A stretch of 10,117 nt of DNA from Tumulicola sp039922955 (lineage in GTDB: Bacteria; Vulcanimicrobiota; Vulcanimicrobiia; Vulcanimicrobiales; Vulcanimicrobiaceae): NCBI GenBank assembly GCA_039922955.1, contig JBDTDR010000006.1:1-10117 (forward strand), written 5' to 3'. Made by a program: the position numbers and the translations under genes. Numbering within the stretch: position 1 is the first letter of the stretch; each line of letters begins with the position of its first letter. Below, in pieces: positions 1 to 6,512 of this stretch. The notes below the pieces were generated by a model. It did not search any database, was not told where the DNA came from, and saw only the letters and a program-made list of their open reading frames with translations.

Positions 1-22
1 CGCTCCTTCGACTGCGCGCCTG

Positions 23-107
23 CGGCGCTCCGCTCTGGATGACACACACATTACGGCGCTCCGCTCTGGATGACACACGTTGCGGCGCTGCGCTTGGGAT
101 GACACAA
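23..107. repeat. Three-copy degenerate intergenic direct repeat
   Basis: Three tandem copies of a ~25-base unit start at 23, 54 and 83, so the period is about 29 to 31 bases. Copies 1 and 2 are identical over 25 bases (from CGGCGCT to GATGACACAC), and copy 3 differs at a few positions. The left flank (from base 1) carries CTCCTTCGACTGCGC, which, followed by the GGATGACA ending of the unit, looks like the CTTCGACT...GGATGACA element found dispersed between genes in many environmental genomes. That identification is from memory. The repeats lie outside any gene I accept and precede the peptidase gene. The irregular short spacing and lack of distinct spacers argue against CRISPR. No function can be assigned. 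Confidence 0.7.
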
Positions 108-153
108 ACTCCGCAATGCGTACGCCATGCGGCGGTAACCCGGGTACGCCACG

Positions 154-759
154 ATGGCAGCGATGCAACACGATGCCGTCGCCGTGGCCCGCCGACTCTT
201 CGAAAGCGATCGAAAACGGCCGGCCGAGCGGCCGGTGCTCGAGACGCTGCTGCGTTTCGGCGGCGGGGCGCTCGCATACGCACACGGCAGCCGCGTGCGG
301 GTGATCCTCCTGCGACGGGCCGAGCCTTACCGCGAAGCGTCGCCCGCGCTCGCCCGTTTGGGCATCGACGTCGATGCGTGGCCGGCCCCGCCGGCCGGCC
401 TCTTCGTGGTCGAGGAACGCGCACTGTATCTGCGTTCGCGCAGCCCGATGACGGTCGCGCACGAGTTCGGGCACGCCTTGGACTGCGCGCTGGGCGGAGG
501 GGTGTACCGCTCCGGCATCGATCCGCGAGTACGCACGCAGTTTGCCAAGGCGCGCGCGTTCGTTACGCCGTATGCGGCGACCGGAATCGACGAGTACTTT
601 GCCGAGTCGTTACGCGCGTTCGTCGGCGTCAACGATCCCGCGTCGCCTTGGCCGCGCGCTACCCGCGACCGCCTGCGCCGGATCGACCCGAACATGTTCG
701 AGTACGTGCGCGGGCTGTTTGCGAACGAGTTTCGCGTTAGCGAGCGGCGAGCCGGATGA
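154..759 (+). CDS. Small zinc metallopeptidase, anthrax lethal factor-like fold (putative)
   Basis: The 201-residue product carries a zincin active-site helix, VAHEFGHALD, with H103, E104 and H107. About 40 residues later comes DEYFAESLRAFV, whose E151 is well placed to be the third zinc ligand. HExGH followed by a Y/F-rich xxFAExF motif is the arrangement of the anthrax toxin lethal factor catalytic domain and Pro-Pro endopeptidase group (established for the family, recalled). The peptidase unit fills roughly residues 80-195, and the N-terminal ~75 residues are unrecognised. There is no signal peptide or membrane segment. The frame upstream is closed by stops at 40, 100 and 136, so ATG 154 is the first possible start. 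ATG 163 is an alternative, and neither has a clear Shine-Dalgarno. It is the only plus-strand gene, convergent with and overlapping the 3' end of its neighbour by 23 bases. Substrate is unknown. Confidence 0.75.
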   Translation: MAAMQHDAVAVARRLFESDRKRPAERPVLETLLRFGGGALAYAHGSRVRVILLRRAEPYREASPALARLGIDVDAWPAPPAGLFVVEERALYLRSRSPMTVAHEFGHALDCALGGGVYRSGIDPRVRTQFAKARAFVTPYAATGIDEYFAESLRAFVGVNDPASPWPRATRDRLRRIDPNMFEYVRGLFANEFRVSERRAG

Positions 760-1486
760 TTCCTGCCTGGCCTTTGCCGGCGGCGGCGTCGATCTTCCCG
801 TGATAGACCGCGTACGCGCTTGCGCGCGGAGGCTCGACGACGATGTATTCGGCCGGCGCCAGCGGAACGTTCTCGACCGCAAACGACCCATCGCTGCCGG
901 TGGTAGCGAACGGGGTCGATGCGAGGTCGCTCGATTCATGGTTCGGCGCGATCATGACCACGGCGCCGGGTACCGGCGCCCCCGTCGCGGCGGCCACCAC
1001 GTCGCCTCGCACGACTTCCCGGCCGGTCGTTTCGGCCGGCGCGTCCCAGACCGCCAGAATTGCCTGGTCCGCTTCGGACGACTTCGGGTAGGCGGTCGTT
1101 AGTGAAGCGAAAACCGCCGCCGCTCGCGCGCTGCGGGCGGCATGCGCGCGCGCATACGATGCCACCAGGCGCGACATGTATTTCGCTACCCAGGGATCGG
1201 CGGGATACTTCTGCTGCCACGCCATCACGGCGTTCTCAACGCGGTCGATCGCGGTAATTTCGCCGGCCGTCGCGATGTCGGCATCGCTGGCGGATTCGAT
1301 CGCCGCCATCCGGTTTCGGAGTTCGAGAACGCTCTGGCCGTACTGCCCGAAATACTCGTCCGCCGGCGCGAGCCCGGTTGCGCGCGTTGGCTCCGGCCCG
1401 GGTCGGGCAGGAGCGGTTTGGGCCGGGGCCGTGAGCGGCCCGGCCAGCATACCGATAAGCACAACCGCGATGGCAAAGAAGCGCAT
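737..1486 (-). CDS. Exported protein with carboxypeptidase-regulatory-like domain
   Basis: The 249-residue product begins with a clear signal peptide (MRFFAIAVVLIGMLAGPLTA, probable cleavage near the PAQTA at 21-25), then a Pro/Ala-rich linker to about residue 40. Residues ~43-150 look helical, with a WQQKYPADPWVAKYM stretch (90-104). Residues ~156-220 resemble a CarboxypepD_reg / Cna-B-like beta sandwich: GREVVRGDVV, then AVVMIAP, then TTGSDGSFAVENVPLAPAEY. Such domains usually sit in extracytoplasmic proteins as a folding or adhesion module with no activity of their own. The start is supported by a good Shine-Dalgarno (1494-1500). The gene is set apart from the large operon by 145 bases and a possible promoter. 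I do not recognise a named family for the helical part, and no function is assigned. Confidence 0.8.
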   Translation of the reverse strand: MRFFAIAVVLIGMLAGPLTAPAQTAPARPGPEPTRATGLAPADEYFGQYGQSVLELRNRMAAIESASDADIATAGEITAIDRVENAVMAWQQKYPADPWVAKYMSRLVASYARAHAARSARAAAVFASLTTAYPKSSEADQAILAVWDAPAETTGREVVRGDVVAAATGAPVPGAVVMIAPNHESSDLASTPFATTGSDGSFAVENVPLAPAEYIVVEPPRASAYAVYHGKIDAAAGKGQAGIIRLAAR

Positions 1487-1493
1487 AGCCTGG

Positions 1494-1500
1494 ACCTCCC
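1494..1500 (-). promoter_or_regulatory. Shine-Dalgarno of the exported-protein gene
   Basis: On the minus strand this reads GGGAGGT, seven bases before the ATG at 1486 (eight counting from the end of GGGAGG). It is one of the strongest ribosome binding sites in the window and fixes the start of the downstream gene. Confidence 0.7.
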
Positions 1501-1565
1501 GACCCTAAGCAGGGCAACCGACCCTTCTCCCCCTATCCTATAACGCCGCCCGCTCGATTCCTTGC

Positions 1566-1595
1566 ATAGCAAAGAAACAAGAACCGCCGTGTAAA
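1566..1595 (-). promoter_or_regulatory. Possible sigma-70-like promoter for the exported-protein gene
   Basis: The 145-base gap 1487-1631 is the only sizeable non-coding space inside the minus-strand run and is visibly more AT-rich than its surroundings. On the minus strand it holds TTTACA (1590-1595), an 18-base spacer and TGCTAT (1566-1571), about 80 bases before the ATG at 1486. An alternative -35, TTGACT (1601-1606), has no good partner at 17 bases. The match to consensus is modest, so this is a guess at where transcription starts. I found no convincing terminator for the upstream operon in the same gap. Confidence 0.3.
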
Positions 1596-1631
1596 GGTTC
1601 AGTCAATTTCCGGCCTACCTTCCGCGGCCTG

Positions 1632-2084
1632 CTAGTGCGTTACGCGGGCCACGCCCGCCGGGCTGACCGCCGACCCGCCGTTATTCCAGGCGGTCCGGAT
1701 GTACGTCACGACGGCCGCGATGTCGCCATCCGAGATCAGGCCTCCCCACGGCGGCATCGGGCCGGCATAGGCCTGGCCGTTCCCAATCTTGCCGCTGATT
1801 CCGAACTTCACGATCGCGATCACCCGCCGCGGATCCCCGGTCACCACGCGGTTGCCCGCCAGCGGCGGGAAGGCGCCGCTCACCCCTCGACCGTCGATTT
1901 GATGGCAGCTCGAACAGTTGGTGATGTAGACCCGCGCCCCGTCGTTGGCCGAAGCCGGGTTGTCGAGCCCGGCCGCGACCGGCGAAGCCGGCGGCCCGCT
2001 TGCCCCGGCGGCGGCCGTCGGCGCTTTGGCGCAGGCGGTCAGCGAGGCGGCCAGCGCGATCGCGGCGCACGTCGCGGCCGTCAC
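1632..2084 (-). CDS. Lipoprotein monoheme cytochrome c (class I)
   Basis: The 150-residue product has a hydrophobic leader ending in a lipobox (LTAC, lipidated Cys18), an Ala/Pro-rich linker to about residue 45, and a class I cytochrome c domain (~46-133). The heme site is CSSCH (C57, C60, H61) and the distal ligand is probably M110 in GPMPPW. These are the motifs of small membrane-anchored c-type cytochromes that pass electrons outside the cytoplasmic membrane. The chosen GTG start at 2084 overlaps the stop of the SEDS gene as GTGA, so translation is probably coupled. No ATG, GTG or TTG lies just upstream in this frame. The leader has no basic residue at its start, which is atypical and leaves some doubt about the exact start. 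No oxidase or reductase gene is adjacent, so its electron partners are unknown. Confidence 0.88.
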   Translation of the reverse strand: MTAATCAAIALAASLTACAKAPTAAAGASGPPASPVAAGLDNPASANDGARVYITNCSSCHQIDGRGVSGAFPPLAGNRVVTGDPRRVIAIVKFGISGKIGNGQAYAGPMPPWGGLISDGDIAAVVTYIRTAWNNGGSAVSPAGVARVTH

Positions 2085-3337
2085 GGCTCGCGCAAATCCC
2101 GCGGCCGCCCCGCCAGCGCGAGCGGCCGCGAACTCATCGCCCAGACGAGCGCGACCAGCAAGAAGTTCGCGACCAGCGAACTGCCGCCGTAGGACATGAA
2201 CGGCAGCGTGATCCCGGTGAGCGGAAAAACGCCGATCACGCCGCCGACGATGATGAACAGTTGGAAGCCCAACGTCGCTCCGAGCCCGGTTGCGAGCAGT
2301 TTCGTGTAAAGATCGGGCTGTTCGAGGCCGACGGCCAAAATGCGGCGCACCAGCCCGATAAAGATTGCGAGCACGATCAACGCTCCGATTAAACCGAACT
2401 CCTCGGAAAATGCCGCATACACGTAGTCGGTCGCGACCTCGGGGATGAAGCCCGGATGTCCGAGCCGATACCCCGTGCCAAAAAGGCCGCCGGCGGCCAG
2501 CGCGTAGTAGGCTTGCGACGACTGGTAACCCGCGCCCAACGGATCCGAGAACGGATTTCGCCAGACGACTATGCGCGAGTGGACGTACGCGAAGTGACGC
2601 GCCGCCCAGTACGCGCCGGCGGCAAACACGGCGGCTCCGAACGCAACGATGTCGATCCGGCGCGTGGCGACGTACAGCATCGTAGCGAACGTCGCGAGCA
2701 ACAGCGTCGCCATGCCCAAATCGCGCTGCATCACCAGAATCGCCATCGACGCGCCCCACCCGACGAACAGCGGCCCAAGGTATTTGAGATTTGCCTGCAG
2801 CGACCACGGACGCGCGTTCGCGATGACGTCCGCCATCTCGGCCAGGTACGCCGCCAGAAAGAACACGATGAAGAGTTTGATCAGTTCGATGGGTTCGTAC
2901 TGCACCGGGCCGATCTTTATCCACAACCGCGCGCCGTTGATTTCCTGACCGAACGCCAGCAGCAAACCAAACAGAACCAGCGACCCGATGACCCACAGAT
3001 ATTTGTAAGCGGCGAAGCGGCGAAACTGCGTGAATGCGGGGCCGGCGGCGATCGCGAGGGCCACCGAAACCAGCAGCCACGCTTGCTGTTTTTGCGCGAG
3101 CGCCGGCGAAAGCCGCGCCACCACCGCGAGCCCTAGCGCCGACAGCACGACGGCCAGCGCCGGCAGAGTGTCGTCGCGAACGCCGGTCGCCGGCTGCAAG
3201 CCGACCCACGCCAGCGCCAGCGCGCCCAACAGCGTCAGCATCCACCACGGACCGATCGTCCGCGGCGGTGCAAACGATAGAACGAGCGCCGCGACCGCCA
3301 GGGCGCCGATCATCGGCGCGAAACGCCGGCCGCCCAA
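2081..3337 (-). CDS. FtsW/RodA/SpoVE-family peptidoglycan glycosyltransferase (SEDS)
   Basis: This 418-residue polytopic membrane protein has about ten hydrophobic segments. SEDS proteins polymerise lipid II into glycan strands together with a class B PBP. The motifs, in order, are NGARLWI (134-140), YEPIELIKL (147-155), QRDLG (204-208), TDYVYAAFSEEFG (303-315, containing D304, probably the conserved extracellular-loop aspartate) and PLTGITLPFMSYGGSS (372-387). Sequence alone does not settle RodA versus FtsW. The fhaA-fhaB-PP2C neighbourhood matches the actinobacterial rodA locus, which favours RodA. The open frame begins at TTG 3337, five bases after the PP2C-like stop. ATG 3313 is an equally plausible start and would drop eight residues (GGRRFAP region). 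Neither has a strong Shine-Dalgarno. The stop overlaps the cytochrome c start by four bases. No PBP gene follows. Confidence 0.95.
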   Translation of the reverse strand: MGGRRFAPMIGALAVAALVLSFAPPRTIGPWWMLTLLGALALAWVGLQPATGVRDDTLPALAVVLSALGLAVVARLSPALAQKQQAWLLVSVALAIAAGPAFTQFRRFAAYKYLWVIGSLVLFGLLLAFGQEINGARLWIKIGPVQYEPIELIKLFIVFFLAAYLAEMADVIANARPWSLQANLKYLGPLFVGWGASMAILVMQRDLGMATLLLATFATMLYVATRRIDIVAFGAAVFAAGAYWAARHFAYVHSRIVVWRNPFSDPLGAGYQSSQAYYALAAGGLFGTGYRLGHPGFIPEVATDYVYAAFSEEFGLIGALIVLAIFIGLVRRILAVGLEQPDLYTKLLATGLGATLGFQLFIIVGGVIGVFPLTGITLPFMSYGGSSLVANFLLVALVWAMSSRPLALAGRPRDLREP

Positions 3338-3342
3338 AAGAA

Positions 3343-4086
3343 TCAGCGCGCGAATACCAGTGCGAGAATCAGCCCGATCGCGGCGGCGATGCGCACCAGC
3401 CTGGGCAGCCGGGCGAAAATCTTGCGCGGGGTTTCGCGGGCGCCGGCCTCGTCGAGCGCGTCGTCGCGCTCGAAGCGCGCAACTAAGACGTGATCGGGGG
3501 GATCGCTGGACTCGACGTGCGCGATTAGCGCGCGCCGGTCTACGTCGCCCGGCACGCGGCGGCCGAGCAGGACTACGACGTCACCCTCGTCCAGCATCAC
3601 GCGGGAAACGGTCACGTCGAGCGCCGACGTCGTGCCGAACGCGCGTGACAACAGCGGGAGCGGGGCGTCGTCAAACGTGTCGTCGCCCGAGAGCGCCACC
3701 ACGTCGCCGCCATGCGCCAAATATGCGGCGGTGCCGCCACAGTGCATCACGTATGCGTGCCCGCGCACGATGAGCGCGGCCGTTAAGGACGATGCAGCGG
3801 TCACGTAGTCGTCGTGGCCGGCGGTGCGCGCGTAGATCTCGCCATTGACCCGCGACAGCGCGGCCAGGACCGCGGTTGCCGCCGCGTGCGGGCGATCCAC
3901 GGCCCGGCGGAAACGGTCGCCGCGCAGGCGCCGTTCGCATTCCGCCCGCAGCCGAGCCAGCAGCGCGCGCTCGGTCGGGACGCCGTCGACCGCGCCGAAT
4001 CCGCGCGTGACGGCCAAAAGCCAGGTGCGCGGCCCGAGCTGCATGGTCAAGCAAGACGCTCGGTCGCCACGAATCGCTAAGTCCAT
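3343..4086 (-). CDS. PP2C-like protein, probable pseudophosphatase with C-terminal membrane anchor
   Basis: The 247-residue product matches the PP2C (PPM) fold in outline and occupies the pstP position between fhaB and the SEDS gene. The strand/loop pattern is visible: WLLAVTRGFG (22-31) where the family has AVADGMGG; SSLTAALI (99-106); HCGGTAAYL (115-123) where the family has NVGDSRAYL; GDVVVLLGRR (168-177) where the family has LLCSDGL; and PDHVLVARF (197-205) where the family has DNITVVVV. The metal-binding Asp is therefore lost at three motifs, and the N-terminal RxxNED motif is also gone; only D198 near the end could be retained. C-terminal residues ~228-246 form one membrane segment. I infer a catalytically dead phosphatase fold, perhaps a scaffold or binding partner for the FHA proteins. 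The ATG at 4086 overlaps the fhaB end by 10 bases. Confidence 0.75.
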   Translation of the reverse strand: MDLAIRGDRASCLTMQLGPRTWLLAVTRGFGAVDGVPTERALLARLRAECERRLRGDRFRRAVDRPHAAATAVLAALSRVNGEIYARTAGHDDYVTAASSLTAALIVRGHAYVMHCGGTAAYLAHGGDVVALSGDDTFDDAPLPLLSRAFGTTSALDVTVSRVMLDEGDVVVLLGRRVPGDVDRRALIAHVESSDPPDHVLVARFERDDALDEAGARETPRKIFARLPRLVRIAAAIGLILALVFAR

Positions 4087-4499
4087 GGGCGCACCGATTT
4101 CACGACCATCCGGGTGGTTCCGACGTCGATCGCATCGCCCTCGCGTACTTCGATCGCTTCGGTGACGCGCCGGCCGTTGAGAAACGTTCCGTTGCGGCTC
4201 CGGAGGTCGTCCACGTACACGACGCCGTTGCGGCTTTCGAAGCGCGCGTGACGGCGGCTCACTTCGGGATCGCGTAAGACGACGTCGAGCTCGCGGCCGC
4301 GCCCGACCTCAAAGGGCGGACGCCCCTCATAGGGACGGCTCGCCGAAACGTCGTGCACTTCGAGCGATACGCGCATCGGCATCAGGCGGCCGATCTCCGC
4401 CGCGGCGCGCACCCGCGGCCGCGCGGCGACGACCGCGACGGCGAATAGTGCTGCCGTGACCTCGAGCGAGCCGATGCGCATGTGCGCGTCGAACGTCAT
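4077..4499 (-). CDS. FhaB-type membrane-anchored FHA-domain protein
   Basis: The 140-residue product has one N-terminal membrane segment (~12-26) followed by basic residues, then a forkhead-associated domain filling ~45-137. FHA domains bind phosphothreonine peptides. The binding-loop residues are intact: VGRGRE (G66, R67), DPEVSRRHA (S81, H84) and SRNGTFLNG (N103, G104, T105). This layout, a short N-terminal anchor plus a C-terminal FHA, is that of mycobacterial FhaB (FipA), which links Ser/Thr kinase signalling to cell-wall and division proteins. The gene begins 10 bases after the fhaA stop, with a GGAGAG 13 bases upstream of ATG 4499. It overlaps the PP2C-like gene by 10 bases. No cognate kinase is in the window. 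Confidence 0.88.
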   Translation of the reverse strand: MTFDAHMRIGSLEVTAALFAVAVVAARPRVRAAAEIGRLMPMRVSLEVHDVSASRPYEGRPPFEVGRGRELDVVLRDPEVSRRHARFESRNGVVYVDDLRSRNGTFLNGRRVTEAIEVREGDAIDVGTTRMVVKSVRPWT

Positions 4500-4509
4500 G
4501 ACTGCGTCG

Positions 4510-5178
4510 CTACTCTCCGCTTACCTCGAACTGCATTCGTGTGTTTCCAAACATCAACTCGTCGCCGTCCCGTAGCCCGTGCGCTTCGATGCGCTCGCCG
4601 TTCACGAACGTCCCGTTGGTCGAGCCCAGGTCGCGTACGACCGGTTCGCTCCCGCCCACCTCGACGACGGCGTGCGCTCGCGAGACGCTGGGATCCGCCA
4701 AGACGACGCCGTTCTCATCGCCCCGCCCGATTCGAGCCGTTCCCTCAATAGAGTATACCCCGAGTGCGGGCACGCCTTTAATCATGCGAAGATGAAATCG
4801 TTTACCGACTAGCGCGCCGGCGACTGCCACATCGACGGCACCCAGCGGTACGCTTTCGCGGGCGGTCATCCGAACCTTCGCGTCGCCATCGAGGAAGCCG
4901 ATGCCGACGCGGCCGGCCAGGTCGCGGAGCAGGCCGGCCCACTCGCGCTCCAGGTAGGCTTGATGGCCGGCAAGACGGTCGAAGTCGTCGGGGTTTATCG
5001 AGACGACGTAGGCGCCGGGCGCCCGGAGACGCCCGTCGTCGTCGCGCGTTTGCGCCTCCATCGTGGCCACGAGTTTGCGCGCGATCTGGGTCGGCTCGAG
5101 ATCGCTGGGAAAGGTCTTTGCAAAGCTGCGCTCGATGAACGCGGCGCAGGCCTGCTCGATCTTTTCGAAGATGCTCAT
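4510..5178 (-). CDS. fhaA: FhaA-type protein: DUF3662 domain plus FHA domain
   Basis: The 222-residue product starts MSIFEKIEQACAAFIERSF and carries the FhaA N-terminal domain (DUF3662) at ~1-120, including EPTQIARKLVATME and PGAYVVSINPDDFDRL. A C-terminal FHA domain spans ~145-218 with its phosphothreonine-binding residues intact: R152, DPSVSRAHA (S166, H169) and GSTNGTFVNG (N188). Mycobacterial FhaA has the same two ends but a much longer disordered middle. Here the linker is short (~120-143), so the protein is less than half the mycobacterial length. The start is ATG 5178, overlapping the rsmB stop as ATGA, with GGAG (5184-5187) five bases upstream. The open frame continues upstream, but that part is antisense-frame noise inside rsmB. 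In mycobacteria FhaA binds a phosphorylated MurJ-associated domain; the partner here is unknown. Confidence 0.9.
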   Translation of the reverse strand: MSIFEKIEQACAAFIERSFAKTFPSDLEPTQIARKLVATMEAQTRDDDGRLRAPGAYVVSINPDDFDRLAGHQAYLEREWAGLLRDLAGRVGIGFLDGDAKVRMTARESVPLGAVDVAVAGALVGKRFHLRMIKGVPALGVYSIEGTARIGRGDENGVVLADPSVSRAHAVVEVGGSEPVVRDLGSTNGTFVNGERIEAHGLRDGDELMFGNTRMQFEVSGE

Positions 5179-6512
5179 CGGCGCTCCAAACGAGCGAAAA
5201 AGAAACCGTCGCGGCCGGCGATTCCGGGCGGAATCAACACGTCGCCGGCGGCGGTCAGATACGATTCGTACGGCGCCCGGACCAAGCCGCGCTCGAAGTT
5301 TTCGGCTTGTAAAAACCGTTCCACCACGTCGGTCGTCTCGCGCGGGTCGGTCGAACAGACGGCGTAGACGAGCGTACCACCGCTGCGAACGTGACGCGAG
5401 GTCCGTTCTAAAATGGCGCGCTGGGTCACCGCCAGGCGTTCGCCGTCGGTCCCTTGCTTCTTCCAACGGGCTTCCGGATGGCGCCCGACGACGCCCACGC
5501 CGGAGCACGGCGCGTCGATCAGCACGCGGTCGAAATCCCGCTGCGGCGGCAAGAACTCCGCGGTCGCATCGCCGACGACGATCTCGGCGGCGATGCCGCC
5601 CAGCTCGAGCCGCTGCGCCAAAACCGTGGCCTTGCGCGGATCGCGCTCGAGGCACAGCAGGCTTCCGTCGCCCGCCAGACGCGCGCCGATCGCGAGTGCC
5701 TTATTGCCGCGCCCACTGCACACGTCCAGCAGCGCTTCCCCGGGTTGCGGGTTGAGCACGTCCACCGCCATCGCCGAACTCTCCGACTGCGTCCACCACG
5801 CGCCCCGCGCCGCGCGTTCGAGGACGTGCTGCGCGCCGCCGCCGCCGCCTTCGACGAGCAGCGCTTCGGGAACCACGGGCGACGGGACGACCGCGATGCC
5901 GGCCTCCCGCAAACTACCGGCGACGTCGTCGCGGGTGGTTTTCAGGGTGTTGACCACGATCGCACTGCGGGCCGGATCGTTTACCGCCGCGCAAATTTCT
6001 TCGATCCGATCGCCGAACGCCGCGCGCCACTGACGGACCAGCCACGTCGGCAGGGAATAGCGCGTGCCGAGATATTCGTACTCGTTTTCAAAGTCTTGGG
6101 GCTGCGGCCCGGCGGGCCGGTCGCGAAGAAACCCGCGTAGCACCGCATTGACCAAGTTGGCGAGACCGCGGTGGCCGTAGCGCTTGCCGAGATCGACGAA
6201 CTCGAAAACCGTCGCGTGCGCGTCGGCGTCGGTGTAAGCCAGTTCGTACGTCGCCAACCGCAGGATTTCGTGAATTGCAGCCGGGAGCGCTTGGGTTCGT
6301 TCGCCGATGAAGGGCTTCAGATACCAGTCCAGCGCGCGGCGCATCTTGATCGACCCGTACGCCAGTTCGGTGGCGAAGGCGCGATCGCGGGCGCCCAGCT
6401 CCGCTTTGCGCGCGCGATAATCCAGCGACTCCTGGGCCCCGCGCTCGGGAGCCCCCGGCCCGCCCGGAAACACATCGCGAACGACCGCCAGTGCCAGCTC
6501 GCGCGCGTTCAC
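5175..6512 (-). CDS. rsmB: 16S rRNA (cytosine-967-C5)-methyltransferase RsmB
   Basis: The 445-residue product has an N-terminal NusB-like helical domain (~1-135) and a C-terminal SAM-dependent RNA m5C methyltransferase domain (~145-445), which together define RsmB. The enzyme methylates C967 (E. coli numbering) of 16S rRNA. Motif IV is DAPCSG (333-338, with C336) and motif VI is LVYAVCSTDP (381-390), whose C386 is the catalytic nucleophile position. Length is close to the family's usual ~430-450. Motif I reads LDVCSGRGNK (262-271) instead of the common DxCAAPGGKT. GTG 6512 overlaps the fmt stop as GTGA, and the family alignment starts there (NARELALAVV). The frame remains open further upstream, but that part is shadow sequence over fmt. 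The gene lies directly behind fmt, as in many bacteria. Confidence 0.95.
   Translation of the reverse strand: MNARELALAVVRDVFPGGPGAPERGAQESLDYRARKAELGARDRAFATELAYGSIKMRRALDWYLKPFIGERTQALPAAIHEILRLATYELAYTDADAHATVFEFVDLGKRYGHRGLANLVNAVLRGFLRDRPAGPQPQDFENEYEYLGTRYSLPTWLVRQWRAAFGDRIEEICAAVNDPARSAIVVNTLKTTRDDVAGSLREAGIAVVPSPVVPEALLVEGGGGGAQHVLERAARGAWWTQSESSAMAVDVLNPQPGEALLDVCSGRGNKALAIGARLAGDGSLLCLERDPRKATVLAQRLELGGIAAEIVVGDATAEFLPPQRDFDRVLIDAPCSGVGVVGRHPEARWKKQGTDGERLAVTQRAILERTSRHVRSGGTLVYAVCSTDPRETTDVVERFLQAENFERGLVRAPYESYLTAAGDVLIPPGIAGRDGFFFARLERR

Noticed and set aside
23..107. CRISPR array
   Set aside because: Copies are separated by only ~4-6 bases with no distinct spacers, one copy is diverged, and no cas genes are present.
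39..740. Alternative plus-strand frame starting in the repeats
   Set aside because: It begins inside the repeat array and has no recognisable motif, whereas the overlapping frame at 154-759 has a complete zinc peptidase site.
2085..3248. Upstream extension of the cytochrome c reading frame to a ~538-residue protein
   Set aside because: It is a second frame over the SEDS gene with Arg/Ala/Gly-rich, non-family sequence. The SEDS frame has clear motifs, and the cytochrome starts at the GTGA overlap.
5179..5655. N-terminal extension of the FhaA frame
   Set aside because: It lies over rsmB, which is clearly coding in its own frame. The DUF3662 homology begins at MSIFEKIEQ (5178).
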